The notes beneath the pieces were generated by a model. That model ran no database searches. It was not told the origin of the DNA and saw only the letters and a list, made by a program, of their open reading frames with translations. From NCBI GenBank assembly GCA_023448955.1, contig JAEXJU010000007.1, positions 1 through 5,642 on the forward strand: a DNA stretch of 5,642 nucleotides, given 5' to 3'. The translations under genes were made by a program, and so were the position numbers. The DNA is from Bacteroidota bacterium. GTDB lineage: Bacteria > Bacteroidota > Bacteroidia > Flavobacteriales > Weeksellaceae. Shown in pieces: positions 1 through 5,620 of the stretch (the stretch's first letter is position 1; every line of letters begins with the position of its first letter).

Positions 1-246
1 GCCATTTACAGTATTGTAGATCTTGCATTTAAAGAGAAAGACTGGGCCACTTGGAACTTTATGCAATGGTTTGTAAAAGAACAGATTGAAGAAGAAAAAC
101 TGGCACTTGAACTGATCGACAAATTGAAAATAGCAGGCGGGGACAGAGCTACAGACGAGTCTCTTTTTACACTGGATAAAACATTGGAGCAAGCATCTGA
201 CGAAGTTTCTTTACCACAAACTGCAACTGCAGAAAATCCTTCGTGA
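1..246 (+). CDS. Ferritin, C-terminal part (5' end outside window)
   Basis: The open frame enters from the left edge and encodes the last 81 residues before a TGA stop. The piece MQWFVKEQIEEEKLALELID lines up with helix D of bacterial non-haem ferritins. E. coli FtnA has a closely similar W-[YF]-V-x-E-Q-x-E-E-E-K-L stretch, whose Glu and Gln residues lie at the ferroxidase and third iron sites. The following IDKLKIAGGD and LFTLDKTL match the turn and short helix E of FtnA. Ferritins form 24-subunit cytoplasmic cages that oxidise Fe(II) and store it as a ferric mineral, also limiting Fenton chemistry. After helix E there is a short polar tail (about 19 residues, ending ATAENPS) that is longer than the E. 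coli tail. The gene ends in a hairpin terminator and so looks like the end of its transcription unit. Family assignment is strong; the N-terminal half and its metal ligands cannot be seen. Confidence 0.93.
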   Translation, partial: AIYSIVDLAFKEKDWATWNFMQWFVKEQIEEEKLALELIDKLKIAGGDRATDESLFTLDKTLEQASDEVSLPQTATAENPS

Positions 247-271
247 AACAAATAAAATATCATTAACTTTG

Positions 272-300
272 ATCTCCGTCTTTTTTAAACGGAGATTTTT
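272..300 (+). terminator. Rho-independent terminator after ferritin
   Basis: An 8-bp perfect stem pairs ATCTCCGT (272-279) with ACGGAGAT (289-296) around a 9-nt loop and runs straight into a T-run (296-300). It starts 25 bp after the ferritin stop codon and separates that gene from the DUF493 gene. Confidence 0.85.
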
Positions 301-319
301 AATTTATAACAATAAAAAA

Positions 320-625
320 ATGGCCAACATAATAGAAAGTAACCACGCCAATCCTGAAGATTTTTACAAATCATTGAAAGAAAAACTTGAGCAACAGCAC
401 AACTTTCCGGAAGAATATCTGTTCAAATTCATCATAACAAGTAACTCCGAAAAAATTACAGAAATTCTGAAAGTTTTTGATAATTTCAAATATACTTTGT
501 CTAATAGAGAAAGTTCTAATGGCAAGTACACATCCGTATCTATTAACTGTTTTGTGCTGGATGCAGATCAGGTTATTGATATCTATAAAAAAGTGGCAGA
601 AATTGAAAATGTTATGATGCTATAA
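320..625 (+). CDS. DUF493 / YbeD-family (UPF0250) protein
   Basis: A 101-residue protein. Residues about 25-101 match the small DUF493/YbeD fold (E. coli YbeD is 87 residues). The hallmark is SSNGKYTSVSI at 65-75, corresponding to SSKGNYHSVSI of YbeD as I recall it, followed by a helix (DADQVIDIYKKVAEIENV) and a short hydrophobic C-terminus (MML). YbeD has an ACT-like alpha/beta fold and no settled biochemical role. A regulatory or ligand-binding role is often suspected, but nothing here shows one. I chose the ATG at 320: the frame stays open upstream to a TTG at 269, but that extension would be translated through the ferritin terminator hairpin and gives a basic leader not expected in the family. 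No Shine-Dalgarno is seen; the A-rich stretch before the ATG is usual for Bacteroidota. The small gene at 680 follows after 54 bp and may be cotranscribed. Family call is confident, function unknown. Confidence 0.88.
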   Translation: MANIIESNHANPEDFYKSLKEKLEQQHNFPEEYLFKFIITSNSEKITEILKVFDNFKYTLSNRESSNGKYTSVSINCFVLDADQVIDIYKKVAEIENVMML

Positions 626-679
626 GTAATGGCTTGGAAATTGTATTTTTTTCGCAAGCAACTTTTTAATATCAACATT

Positions 680-826
680 ATGAAAAAGGCATTGTTCAGA
701 ATCTTGAACGATATCAATAAAAAGATACTTCCAAAATATAGCAAAAGAGATTTCACCAAACTCAATAAGCTTCAGAAAGCCATTTTCGGCTACAGATATT
801 TTGTTTTGATTAATTCACTAGACTAA
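680..826 (+). CDS. Conserved flavobacterial 48-aa microprotein (function unknown)
   Basis: A 48-residue, strongly basic protein (many K/R) with no signal peptide or obvious membrane segment. It begins MKKALFRILNDINKKILPKY and ends IFGYRYFVLINSLD. I recall short flavobacterial proteins with the same layout: an MKK..F..L...NK..LP.Y start, a KLQ.AI.G[YW]R core and an N-x-LD end. They are sometimes labelled 'SsrA-binding protein' in databases. That label is doubtful here, because SmpB is about 150 residues with an OB fold and this protein is far too short to contain it. An in-frame ATG at 629, three bases after the DUF493 stop, would add 17 residues. I prefer 680 because the remembered family begins at MKK. 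The gene is probably cotranscribed with the DUF493 gene and ends just before a strong hairpin terminator. A small nucleic-acid- or ribosome-associated role would suit its charge, but that is a guess. Confidence 0.72.
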   Translation: MKKALFRILNDINKKILPKYSKRDFTKLNKLQKAIFGYRYFVLINSLD

Positions 827-839
827 ATTATTAAGTATT

Positions 840-882
840 AAAACACAGAAAGCGTTTCTATTTGAAACGCTTTCTGTGTTTT
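840..882. terminator. Bidirectional terminator between convergent genes
   Basis: A perfect 19-bp stem pairs 840-858 with 864-882 around a 5-nt loop (TATTT). The core is CAGAAAGCGTTTC and its complement. The right arm ends in a T-run (879-884) serving the + strand, and the A-run at 840-843 gives a shorter U-tract for transcripts on the - strand. It starts 13 bp after the microprotein stop and ends 19 bp before the end of the - strand DHS-like gene, so it can stop both convergent transcripts. Confidence 0.93.
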
Positions 883-901
883 TTAATATAATTCTATTTC
901 A

Positions 902-1876
902 TTAAGAATTCTCCAGAATATAGCTGAACATCAACGGTGCACAGATCGTAGCATCACTTTCAACAATATATTTTGGTGTCGTAATATCTAATTTACCCCA
1001 AGTGATTTTCTCATTCGGAACTGCACCTGAATAGGAACCGTAAGATGTTGTAGAATCAGAAATCTGACAGAAATAAGACCAGAACGGAATGTCATGCATC
1101 TCCATATCCTGATACAACATCGGAACCACACATATTGGGAAGTCACCAGCAATTCCTCCACCAATTTGGAAGAATCCAACACCTTTTCCACCTGAGTTTT
1201 TCGTGTACCAGTCAGCTAAATATGCCATATACTCGATGCCTGATTTCATTGTAGAGAATTTCAAATCTCCTTTAATACAGTATGAAGCGAAAATATTCCC
1301 CATTGTAGAATCTTCCCATCCAGGAACCACGATTGGCAAATTCTTCTCAGCCGCAGCAATCATCCAGGAATTTTCTCTTGGGATTTCGTAATACTGCTCA
1401 AGAACTCCGGAAAGAATCATCTTATACATATATTCGTGTGGGAAATATCTTTCGCCTTTATCGTCTGCATCTTTCCAGATTTCGTAGATATGTTTCTGCA
1501 ATCTTCTGAAAGCTTCTTCTTCCGGAATACAAGTATCAGTAACTCTGTTCAGACCTCTTTCCAAAAGTGCCCATTCTTCTTGTGGCGTAAGATCTCTGTA
1601 ATGAGGAACTCTCTCGTAGTGAGAGTGTGCAACTAGATTCATAAGATCTTCTTCCAGATTGGCACCTGTACAAGAAATAAAATCTACTTTGTCCTGACGA
1701 ATCATCTCTGCAAAGATTTTCCCAAGTTCTGCGGTTGACATCGCTCCGGCCAATGTTACCATCATTTTGCCGCCATCTTTCAGGTGTGCAACATAACCTT
1801 TGGAAGCATCTACCAATGCTGCTGCATTGAAGTGCAAATAATACTTTTCTATAAATTCCGAAATCGGCTTACTCAT
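902..1876 (-). CDS. Deoxyhypusine synthase-like protein
   Basis: A 324-residue soluble enzyme of the deoxyhypusine synthase (DHS) family. DHS uses NAD and spermidine to transfer an aminobutyl group to a lysine of eIF5A. Bacteria lack eIF5A, and some bacterial homologues make homospermidine or have unassigned polyamine reactions. Family marks: CTGANLEEDL (69-78) matching the TAGGVEEDL NAD region; PGWEDSTMGNIF (185-196) matching PALTDGSLGDMIF; GGG (239-241); and SGAVPNEKITWGK (283-295). K295 aligns with the catalytic human Lys329, W293 with Trp327, E289 with Glu323, S283 with Ser317 and D308 with Asp342. By the same remembered alignment three spermidine-pocket residues differ: Asp243 is N194, His288 is D245 and Asp316 is Y282. 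It therefore probably keeps the NAD/lysine-imine chemistry on a different substrate. The gene lies 27 bp after the barrel gene, with a -7 box in the gap. Family confident; substrate unknown. Confidence 0.92.
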   Translation of the reverse strand: MSKPISEFIEKYYLHFNAAALVDASKGYVAHLKDGGKMMVTLAGAMSTAELGKIFAEMIRQDKVDFISCTGANLEEDLMNLVAHSHYERVPHYRDLTPQEEWALLERGLNRVTDTCIPEEEAFRRLQKHIYEIWKDADDKGERYFPHEYMYKMILSGVLEQYYEIPRENSWMIAAAEKNLPIVVPGWEDSTMGNIFASYCIKGDLKFSTMKSGIEYMAYLADWYTKNSGGKGVGFFQIGGGIAGDFPICVVPMLYQDMEMHDIPFWSYFCQISDSTTSYGSYSGAVPNEKITWGKLDITTPKYIVESDATICAPLMFSYILENS

Positions 1877-1892
1877 TTTATAAAAATTTTTG

Positions 1893-1900
1893 CAAAGATA
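1893..1900 (-). promoter_or_regulatory. Candidate -7 promoter box (TATCTTTG) for the DHS-like gene
   Basis: On the - strand these bases read TATCTTTG, an exact match to the Bacteroidota sigma-ABfr -7 consensus TAnnTTTG. The box ends 16 nt before the ATG at 1876 and would give a very short leader. No TTG-type -33 element lies at the usual distance, where the sequence belongs to the end of the barrel gene. It suggests that the DHS-like gene can be transcribed independently of the upstream gene. Confidence 0.5.
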
Positions 1901-1903
1901 AAA

Positions 1904-2548
1904 TTAAAAACGGAAACTAGCAGCTGCGCCTAAACTAACTCTACCCAAGCCTTCTTTATTTTCACCAAAATCAACTGTTTGACCATTGTAAGTCATTTTG
2001 CTCAAAGTTCCTCCAGTCAAGCCAAATTTTGGCCCTAAATAGATATTCTTCGTGATTGCATACTGGTAAGCAACATTCATTTCTACGCCGAGATTTGAAC
2101 CCTTTCCTTTTACACTTCCTGTTTTTGTAGTGTAACTGATTACACCTAAGCCCAAGTCAATAAAGAGTTTATGCCTTGTACTCTCATTGAAATTAGAAAA
2201 CATAAAAGCGGGGCCAAAGAATGTGATATTATCATCTGTAGAAACATTCGCAGAAACAGTCTGACCAAAAGAATCTGTAGCGCTGAGAGTTCCCGAACTC
2301 GACGCACTGTAATTAGAAAATTTTAAACCTAAGCCCAGACTTCCCTGTAGATGGTAATATGCAGAAACATCTATACTAATTCCACTTTTTAATCCTTTTA
2401 AATAATCTTTTTCTTGAGAAGAAAGTCCGTCAGGATTTTCTGCTGTCCTCCATCCAAATCCCACTGATGGTATGATTGAAAATTTTCCTTGAGCAAAAGA
2501 CATTGCAGAAACAGACAATACTGTGATTGTTAATAGTTTTTTTATCAT
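1904..2548 (-). CDS. Secreted outer-membrane beta-barrel protein (porin-family-like)
   Basis: A 214-residue protein with a clear Sec signal peptide: MIKK, a hydrophobic core (LLTITVLSVSAM), then SFA|Q, predicting cleavage after Ala19. The mature part, about 195 residues, has alternating hydrophobic/polar strands rich in Gly, Ser, Tyr and Phe (for example GSLGLGLKFSNYSAS, HKLFIDLGLGVISY, NIYLGPKFGLTGG). It ends in ASFRF, with the terminal Phe used as a beta-signal by the BAM machinery. This fits a small, probably 8-stranded, barrel of the OmpA/OmpW/PorT-like outer-membrane beta-barrel superfamily in the outer membrane. No OmpA peptidoglycan-binding domain is present. I chose the ATG at 2548 because it places the signal peptide at the N-terminus; an in-frame upstream ATG at 2617 adds 23 residues that would bury it. 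It is first in a possible two-gene unit with the DHS-like gene, with no evident functional link. Specific role unknown. Confidence 0.85.
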   Translation of the reverse strand: MIKKLLTITVLSVSAMSFAQGKFSIIPSVGFGWRTAENPDGLSSQEKDYLKGLKSGISIDVSAYYHLQGSLGLGLKFSNYSASSSGTLSATDSFGQTVSANVSTDDNITFFGPAFMFSNFNESTRHKLFIDLGLGVISYTTKTGSVKGKGSNLGVEMNVAYQYAITKNIYLGPKFGLTGGTLSKMTYNGQTVDFGENKEGLGRVSLGAAASFRF

Positions 2549-2569
2549 AATTATTATTTTTTGTTGCCT

Positions 2570-2577
2570 TAAAGATA
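2570..2577 (-). promoter_or_regulatory. Weak candidate -7 box for the beta-barrel gene
   Basis: On the - strand this reads TATCTTTA, one mismatch from TAnnTTTG, 21 nt before the ATG at 2548. The surrounding 111-bp divergent region is very AT-rich and no TTG -33 element sits at a good distance, so the call is tentative. Confidence 0.3.
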
Positions 2578-2624
2578 TATTTTTTGATGGAATTAACTCA
2601 TAAATATAATCCAACATATTTCAC

Positions 2625-2632
2625 TACTTTTG
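2625..2632 (+). promoter_or_regulatory. Candidate -7 promoter box (TACTTTTG) for the ABC-F gene
   Basis: An exact match to the Bacteroidota -7 consensus TAnnTTTG, ending 27 nt before the ATG at 2660. This predicts a leader of about 20 nt. No clear TTG -33 element is at the usual spacing. The box overlaps an in-frame TTG at 2630, which argues that the TTG is not the true start of the ABC-F gene. The leader holds a short direct repeat (AAATTC twice, 2634-2645). Confidence 0.5.
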
Positions 2633-2659
2633 CAAATTCAAATTCAAACATATAATACA

Positions 2660-4600
2660 ATGATTTCGGCACAGGGATTAGGATTGCATCACGCGGGAAA
2701 TTATCTTTTCAGAGACGTCAATTTTACGATAAAAAAAGACGACAAAATCGGCTTGGTAGGAAAAAACGGAGCTGGCAAATCGACGCTTCTTAAAATCCTT
2801 TCCGGAGAAATCAATTTCTACGAAGGAACTGTGGTTCCTGAAGGTAATATCACCATTGGATTTTTGAAGCAAGACCTCGATTTTGTAAAAGGGAGAACTG
2901 TTTGGGACGAGACGATGCAGGCCTACGAGCAAATCAATGCGATGAAAAATGAGCTTGAGGATGTCAATCATCAAATGGCAACCAGAACCGATTACGAAAG
3001 TGATGCTTACTCTGATCTGATTGTCAGAATGACTGAACTTAACGACCTTCTGATGAATCACGATGCCTACAATCTGGAAGGCGATGTGGAAAAAGTATTG
3101 TTTGGTTTAGGTTTCAAGGCGGATGATTTCCAGAAAATAACCGACGAATTTTCCGGAGGCTGGAGAATGAGAATCGAACTGGCAAAACTGCTGCTTCAGA
3201 AAAACGATCTGATGCTGCTGGATGAGCCGACCAACCACCTGGATATGGAATCCATCATCTGGCTGGAAAACTTCTTGAAAGATTATCCCGGTTCAATTGT
3301 TCTGGTAAGTCACGATAAGCAGTTTATGACCTCAATCTGTAACCGTACTTTTGATGTTAACAATAAAAAAATTGATGATTATAAAGCCAACTATTCCAAA
3401 TACCTTGAACTAAGAAAAGAACGCCGTGAAAAACTGACTCAGGCCAAGAAAAATCAAGATGCGGAAATAAAGCAGATGGAAGATAACATCAACAAATTCC
3501 GTGCGAGTGCAACAAAAGCATCTTTTGCCCAATCATTAATCAAAAAGCTGGATAAAATAGAGAGAATCGAAATAGACAATGAAGATGTTTCCAAATTCAA
3601 CATCCGTTTTCAACCTTCTGTGACGCCCGGAAAAGTCATTTTCGAAGCTAAAAATCTAGGGAAAGCTTACGGAGAAAAACAGATATTTGACGATGTTGAT
3701 TTCTTTGTAGAACGCGGCGACAGGATCGCGCTTCTGGGTCAGAATGGACAGGGAAAAACGACTCTGGCAAAGATTCTTGCGGGCGATATCAAAGATTATT
3801 CAGGTGAATGGAATCTTGGTCATAATGTAAGCATCGGATATTTTGCGCAAAATCAGGAAGAAGTTCTGACGCCCGAAAAAACGGTTCTTCAGGAAGCGGA
3901 AGATTCTGCAACGGAAGAAACCAGGCCAAGAGTGCGTGATCTATTAGGATCTTTCCTATTTCAGGGTGAAGATGTGACCAAGAAAACCAAAGTCCTCTCC
4001 GGAGGTGAGAGAAACCGTCTGGCACTTTGTAAATTGTTGCTTCGTCCGTTCAATACCTTGATTATGGATGAACCTACGAATCACCTGGATATTCAGTCCA
4101 AGGAAATCATCAAACTAGCACTTCAGAAATATGAAGGAACATTGATCGTGATTTCTCACGACCGTGAATTTTTGCAAGGTTTATCAGACAAAATTTTCGA
4201 ATTCCGCGATGGCAAAATGAAGGAATTCCTTGGCGACATCAATGAATATCTGGAATACAGACAGAAAGAAAGCATCCGCGAAATTTCTGCCGAAAGATCA
4301 AAATTACATCAGGAACAAGAAAATAAAGAATCAAGAGCAAAAGTTCAGGAAGCAAAACCAACAACTGACAGCCATCAACCGACAACCATTATCAGTAAAG
4401 AGCAAAAAAACATCCAGAACAAAATTAAAAAGGTTGAGGAAAAAATTTCAGATCTGGAACTGAAAATCGAAGAATTCGAAGCATCTTTTGCTAAGGAAAA
4501 TCCTTCGGAAGAAGTACTGGAAATCTATAACAAAACGAAAGATGAACTGGATTTGACACTTCAGGAATGGGAATATCTTGGAAGTCAATTGGAAGGTTAA
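2660..4600 (+). CDS. ABC-F family ATPase (ribosome-associated translation factor)
   Basis: A 646-residue protein with two ABC ATPase domains and no membrane segments, the ABC-F layout. Domain 1 has Walker A GKNGAGKST (34-42), signature FSGGW (164-168), Walker B LMLLDEP (184-190) followed by TNHLD, and switch His218. A charged helical linker (about 240-315, the P-site tRNA-interaction motif region) follows. Domain 2 has Walker A GQNGQGKTT (360-368), signature LSGGER (446-451), Walker B LIMDEPTNHLD (467-477) and switch His500. All residues needed for ATP hydrolysis are present in both sites. Residues about 536-646 are a Lys/Glu-rich C-terminal extension predicted as coiled coil, as in Uup, YheS or YdiF-type members. 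ABC-F proteins bind the ribosomal E site and ease stalled or paused translation; some protect against antibiotics. Nothing here marks it as a resistance factor. Start at 2660 is set by the upstream -7 box and by family N-termini. The exact subfamily is uncertain. Confidence 0.95.
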   Translation: MISAQGLGLHHAGNYLFRDVNFTIKKDDKIGLVGKNGAGKSTLLKILSGEINFYEGTVVPEGNITIGFLKQDLDFVKGRTVWDETMQAYEQINAMKNELEDVNHQMATRTDYESDAYSDLIVRMTELNDLLMNHDAYNLEGDVEKVLFGLGFKADDFQKITDEFSGGWRMRIELAKLLLQKNDLMLLDEPTNHLDMESIIWLENFLKDYPGSIVLVSHDKQFMTSICNRTFDVNNKKIDDYKANYSKYLELRKERREKLTQAKKNQDAEIKQMEDNINKFRASATKASFAQSLIKKLDKIERIEIDNEDVSKFNIRFQPSVTPGKVIFEAKNLGKAYGEKQIFDDVDFFVERGDRIALLGQNGQGKTTLAKILAGDIKDYSGEWNLGHNVSIGYFAQNQEEVLTPEKTVLQEAEDSATEETRPRVRDLLGSFLFQGEDVTKKTKVLSGGERNRLALCKLLLRPFNTLIMDEPTNHLDIQSKEIIKLALQKYEGTLIVISHDREFLQGLSDKIFEFRDGKMKEFLGDINEYLEYRQKESIREISAERSKLHQEQENKESRAKVQEAKPTTDSHQPTTIISKEQKNIQNKIKKVEEKISDLELKIEEFEASFAKENPSEEVLEIYNKTKDELDLTLQEWEYLGSQLEG

Positions 4601-4623
4601 GATTTAAACTTTAAAATAAAATC

Positions 4624-4654
4624 AACTGCATTGGAATTTCTGATGCAGTTTTTT
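4624..4654 (+). terminator. Rho-independent terminator after the ABC-F gene
   Basis: An 8-bp perfect stem pairs AACTGCAT (4624-4631) with ATGCAGTT (4643-4650), with an 11-nt loop and a T-run (4649-4654). It begins 23 bp after the stop codon, so the ABC-F gene is probably monocistronic. Confidence 0.85.
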
Positions 4655-4656
4655 AT

Positions 4657-4688
4657 TTGTTACAAGTAAGTTTCTTTTTTGTATTTTC
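4657..4688 (+). promoter_or_regulatory. Tentative promoter for the PH/SHOCT gene
   Basis: A TTG (4657-4659) is followed 22 nt later by TATTTTC (4682-4688), loosely resembling the Bacteroidota TTG / TAnnTTTG pair. The gap is at the long end of the usual range and the -7 box ends badly. Its position between a terminator and the ATG at 4710 supports it more than the motif does. Confidence 0.3.
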
Positions 4689-4709
4689 ACATTAAATAAT
4701 ATTCAAGTC

Positions 4710-5327
4710 ATGATCAACGATATAAAAAAATTCCTGAACGAAGACCAGGATCCGAAAGCTGTAGAAAAGATTTCTGAAAAAGTCAATGACCTGCTGACCA
4801 ATGGAGAAACAGTAGAATATATTGCTGTTCAGAATAAGCCTGCCATTAACATCTCTCCGGATTCTGTTGTCCTCACCAATAAAAGAATTCTTTTTTTCCG
4901 TTCCAAATCTTTTGGCCTGATCACTGATTTTCAGGATTATCTATGGAAAGATATTGCTGAGAGTCATATCAGCGAGGCGATTTTGGGTTCAACATTCAGA
5001 ATGACTGCTGTTTCCGGATTTGTGGAAACCATCGATTACATTCCTAAATCCCAGGCCAGAAAACTCTATCAATATGCGCAAAGCAAGGAAGAAGAAATGA
5101 TAGAGTACCGCCGCCAAAAAGAGCTGGAAGAAAAAAGAGCAGCTTCAGGCGGAATCACCGTCAACACTCAAAATGAAAAGCCGCAAGAATCAAAAGATCC
5201 AAAACCAGAATCACCTTCCGAAGATCCGATGCAAACTCTGATGAAGCTAAAAGCATTTCTCGATAATGACCTGATTTCCTTAGAAGACTACGAGGCAAAG
5301 AAGAAAGAAATCTTAACCCGTATGTGA
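4710..5327 (+). CDS. Bacterial PH-like domain and SHOCT domain protein
   Basis: A 205-residue cytoplasmic protein with no signal peptide or membrane segment. Residues about 28-125 resemble the bacterial pleckstrin-homology-like domains (YokE/bPH type). They begin with a GETVEYIAV strand, then VVLTNKRILFF (53-63), the typical strand-turn-strand of these domains, and end in a helix (SQARKLYQYA). A charged segment (about 127-172), rich in E, K, P and S, is a probable flexible linker. Residues 173-205 form a SHOCT domain (short C-terminal domain): LMKLKAFLDNDLISLEDYEAKKKEIL, with the usual L..L..L...G/D.I....[YF]...K..IL pattern. SHOCT domains are small helical hairpins thought to mediate oligomerisation, and bPH domains are thought to mediate protein or membrane contact. 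No enzymatic activity is predicted. It stands alone between a terminator and a weak hairpin, so context gives no further clue. Domain calls are fairly confident, role unknown. Confidence 0.85.
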   Translation: MINDIKKFLNEDQDPKAVEKISEKVNDLLTNGETVEYIAVQNKPAINISPDSVVLTNKRILFFRSKSFGLITDFQDYLWKDIAESHISEAILGSTFRMTAVSGFVETIDYIPKSQARKLYQYAQSKEEEMIEYRRQKELEEKRAASGGITVNTQNEKPQESKDPKPESPSEDPMQTLMKLKAFLDNDLISLEDYEAKKKEILTRM

Positions 5328-5333
5328 TAAATA

Positions 5334-5360
5334 TTTGTAGCGTTGGGTAAAATCTACAAA
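5334..5360. repeat. Short inverted repeat TTTGTAG / CTACAAA
   Basis: Two perfect 7-bp arms (5334-5340 and 5354-5360) flank a 13-nt loop, in the 49-bp gap between the PH/SHOCT stop and the next ATG. It is followed only by ACCTTTTAAGG, a poor U-tract, so it may be a weak terminator, an operator, or chance. Confidence 0.35.
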
Positions 5361-5376
5361 ACCTTTTAAGGAAAGC

Positions 5377-5595
5377 ATGAATTTAAATAATTCAATTGTA
5401 AAAAATTACCGATTTTTAAAACAATTCTTAAAACAAAATAAACCTTTAATCCTACCGTCATTTTTTATAATATTTATTGGCCAACTGGTAACAGCATATA
5501 CATTTTGGGAAATTGAAAAAGGGTTAATAGATTTAAAAAAGATGAAAACTAAAAATTATTTGAATATCAATAAACAGTCGATCATCTCATATTAA
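5377..5595 (+). CDS. Small AT-rich single-pass membrane protein, unknown
   Basis: A 72-residue open frame that I do not recognise. One hydrophobic segment, about residues 23-44 (PLILPSFFIIFIGQLVTAYT), follows a basic N-terminus (K9, R12, K15, K19, K22), predicting an N-in membrane protein. A Lys/Asn-rich tail makes up the rest. It is more AT-rich than the genes to its left. An AAGGA lies 9 bases before the ATG, but Bacteroidota rarely use Shine-Dalgarno sites. No good -7 box precedes it; TAGCGTTG (5338-5345) is one mismatch off. The stop codon lies inside a 14-bp palindrome (5587-5600). It could be a real small membrane protein, an N-terminal remnant of a larger gene, or an open frame arising by chance in AT-rich DNA. 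Confidence 0.42.
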   Translation: MNLNNSIVKNYRFLKQFLKQNKPLILPSFFIIFIGQLVTAYTFWEIEKGLIDLKKMKTKNYLNINKQSIISY

Positions 5596-5620
5596 TATGA
5601 ACCAGTGATTTATAACAAAG

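Noticed and set aside
6..263. Open frame of 85 codons on the - strand opposite the ferritin end
   Set aside because: It lies antisense to a clear ferritin coding sequence, is Ser-rich low-complexity in translation, and has no family resemblance.
269..319. N-terminal extension of the DUF493 protein from a TTG at 269
   Set aside because: The extension runs through the ferritin terminator hairpin and T-run and does not look like the family N-terminus. The ATG at 320 is better.
629..679. Upstream ATG at 629 for the microprotein
   Set aside because: It adds 17 residues absent from the remembered family, which starts at MKK. It remains a possible alternative start.
988..1636. Secondary open frames over the DHS-like gene on both strands
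   Set aside because: They overlap a strongly conserved enzyme frame and show no motifs of their own.
2549..2617. N-terminal extension of the beta-barrel protein from an ATG at 2617
   Set aside because: It would place 23 polar and mixed residues before the signal peptide and covers the likely promoter region.
2634..2649. AAATTC direct repeat before the ABC-F start as a possible CRISPR or regulatory repeat
   Set aside because: There are only two 6-bp units in AT-rich DNA with no spacers, too little to claim more than chance.
2630..2659. TTG start at 2630 for the ABC-F protein
   Set aside because: The TTG lies within the candidate -7 box, and the extra ten residues come from a small AAATTC repeat. 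Family members begin near MISAQG.
2678..3061. 127-codon open frame on the - strand inside the ABC-F gene
   Set aside because: It is antisense to the Walker A region and the protein between it and the signature, and has no recognisable protein features. The same applies to the shorter - strand frame at 3789-4025 and the + strand frame at 4230-4463.
5587..5600. Perfect 14-bp palindrome TCATATTAATATGA over the stop of the last ORF
   Set aside because: It is entirely AT-rich apart from its ends, with no T-tract and no second copy. Such palindromes arise readily by chance at this composition.
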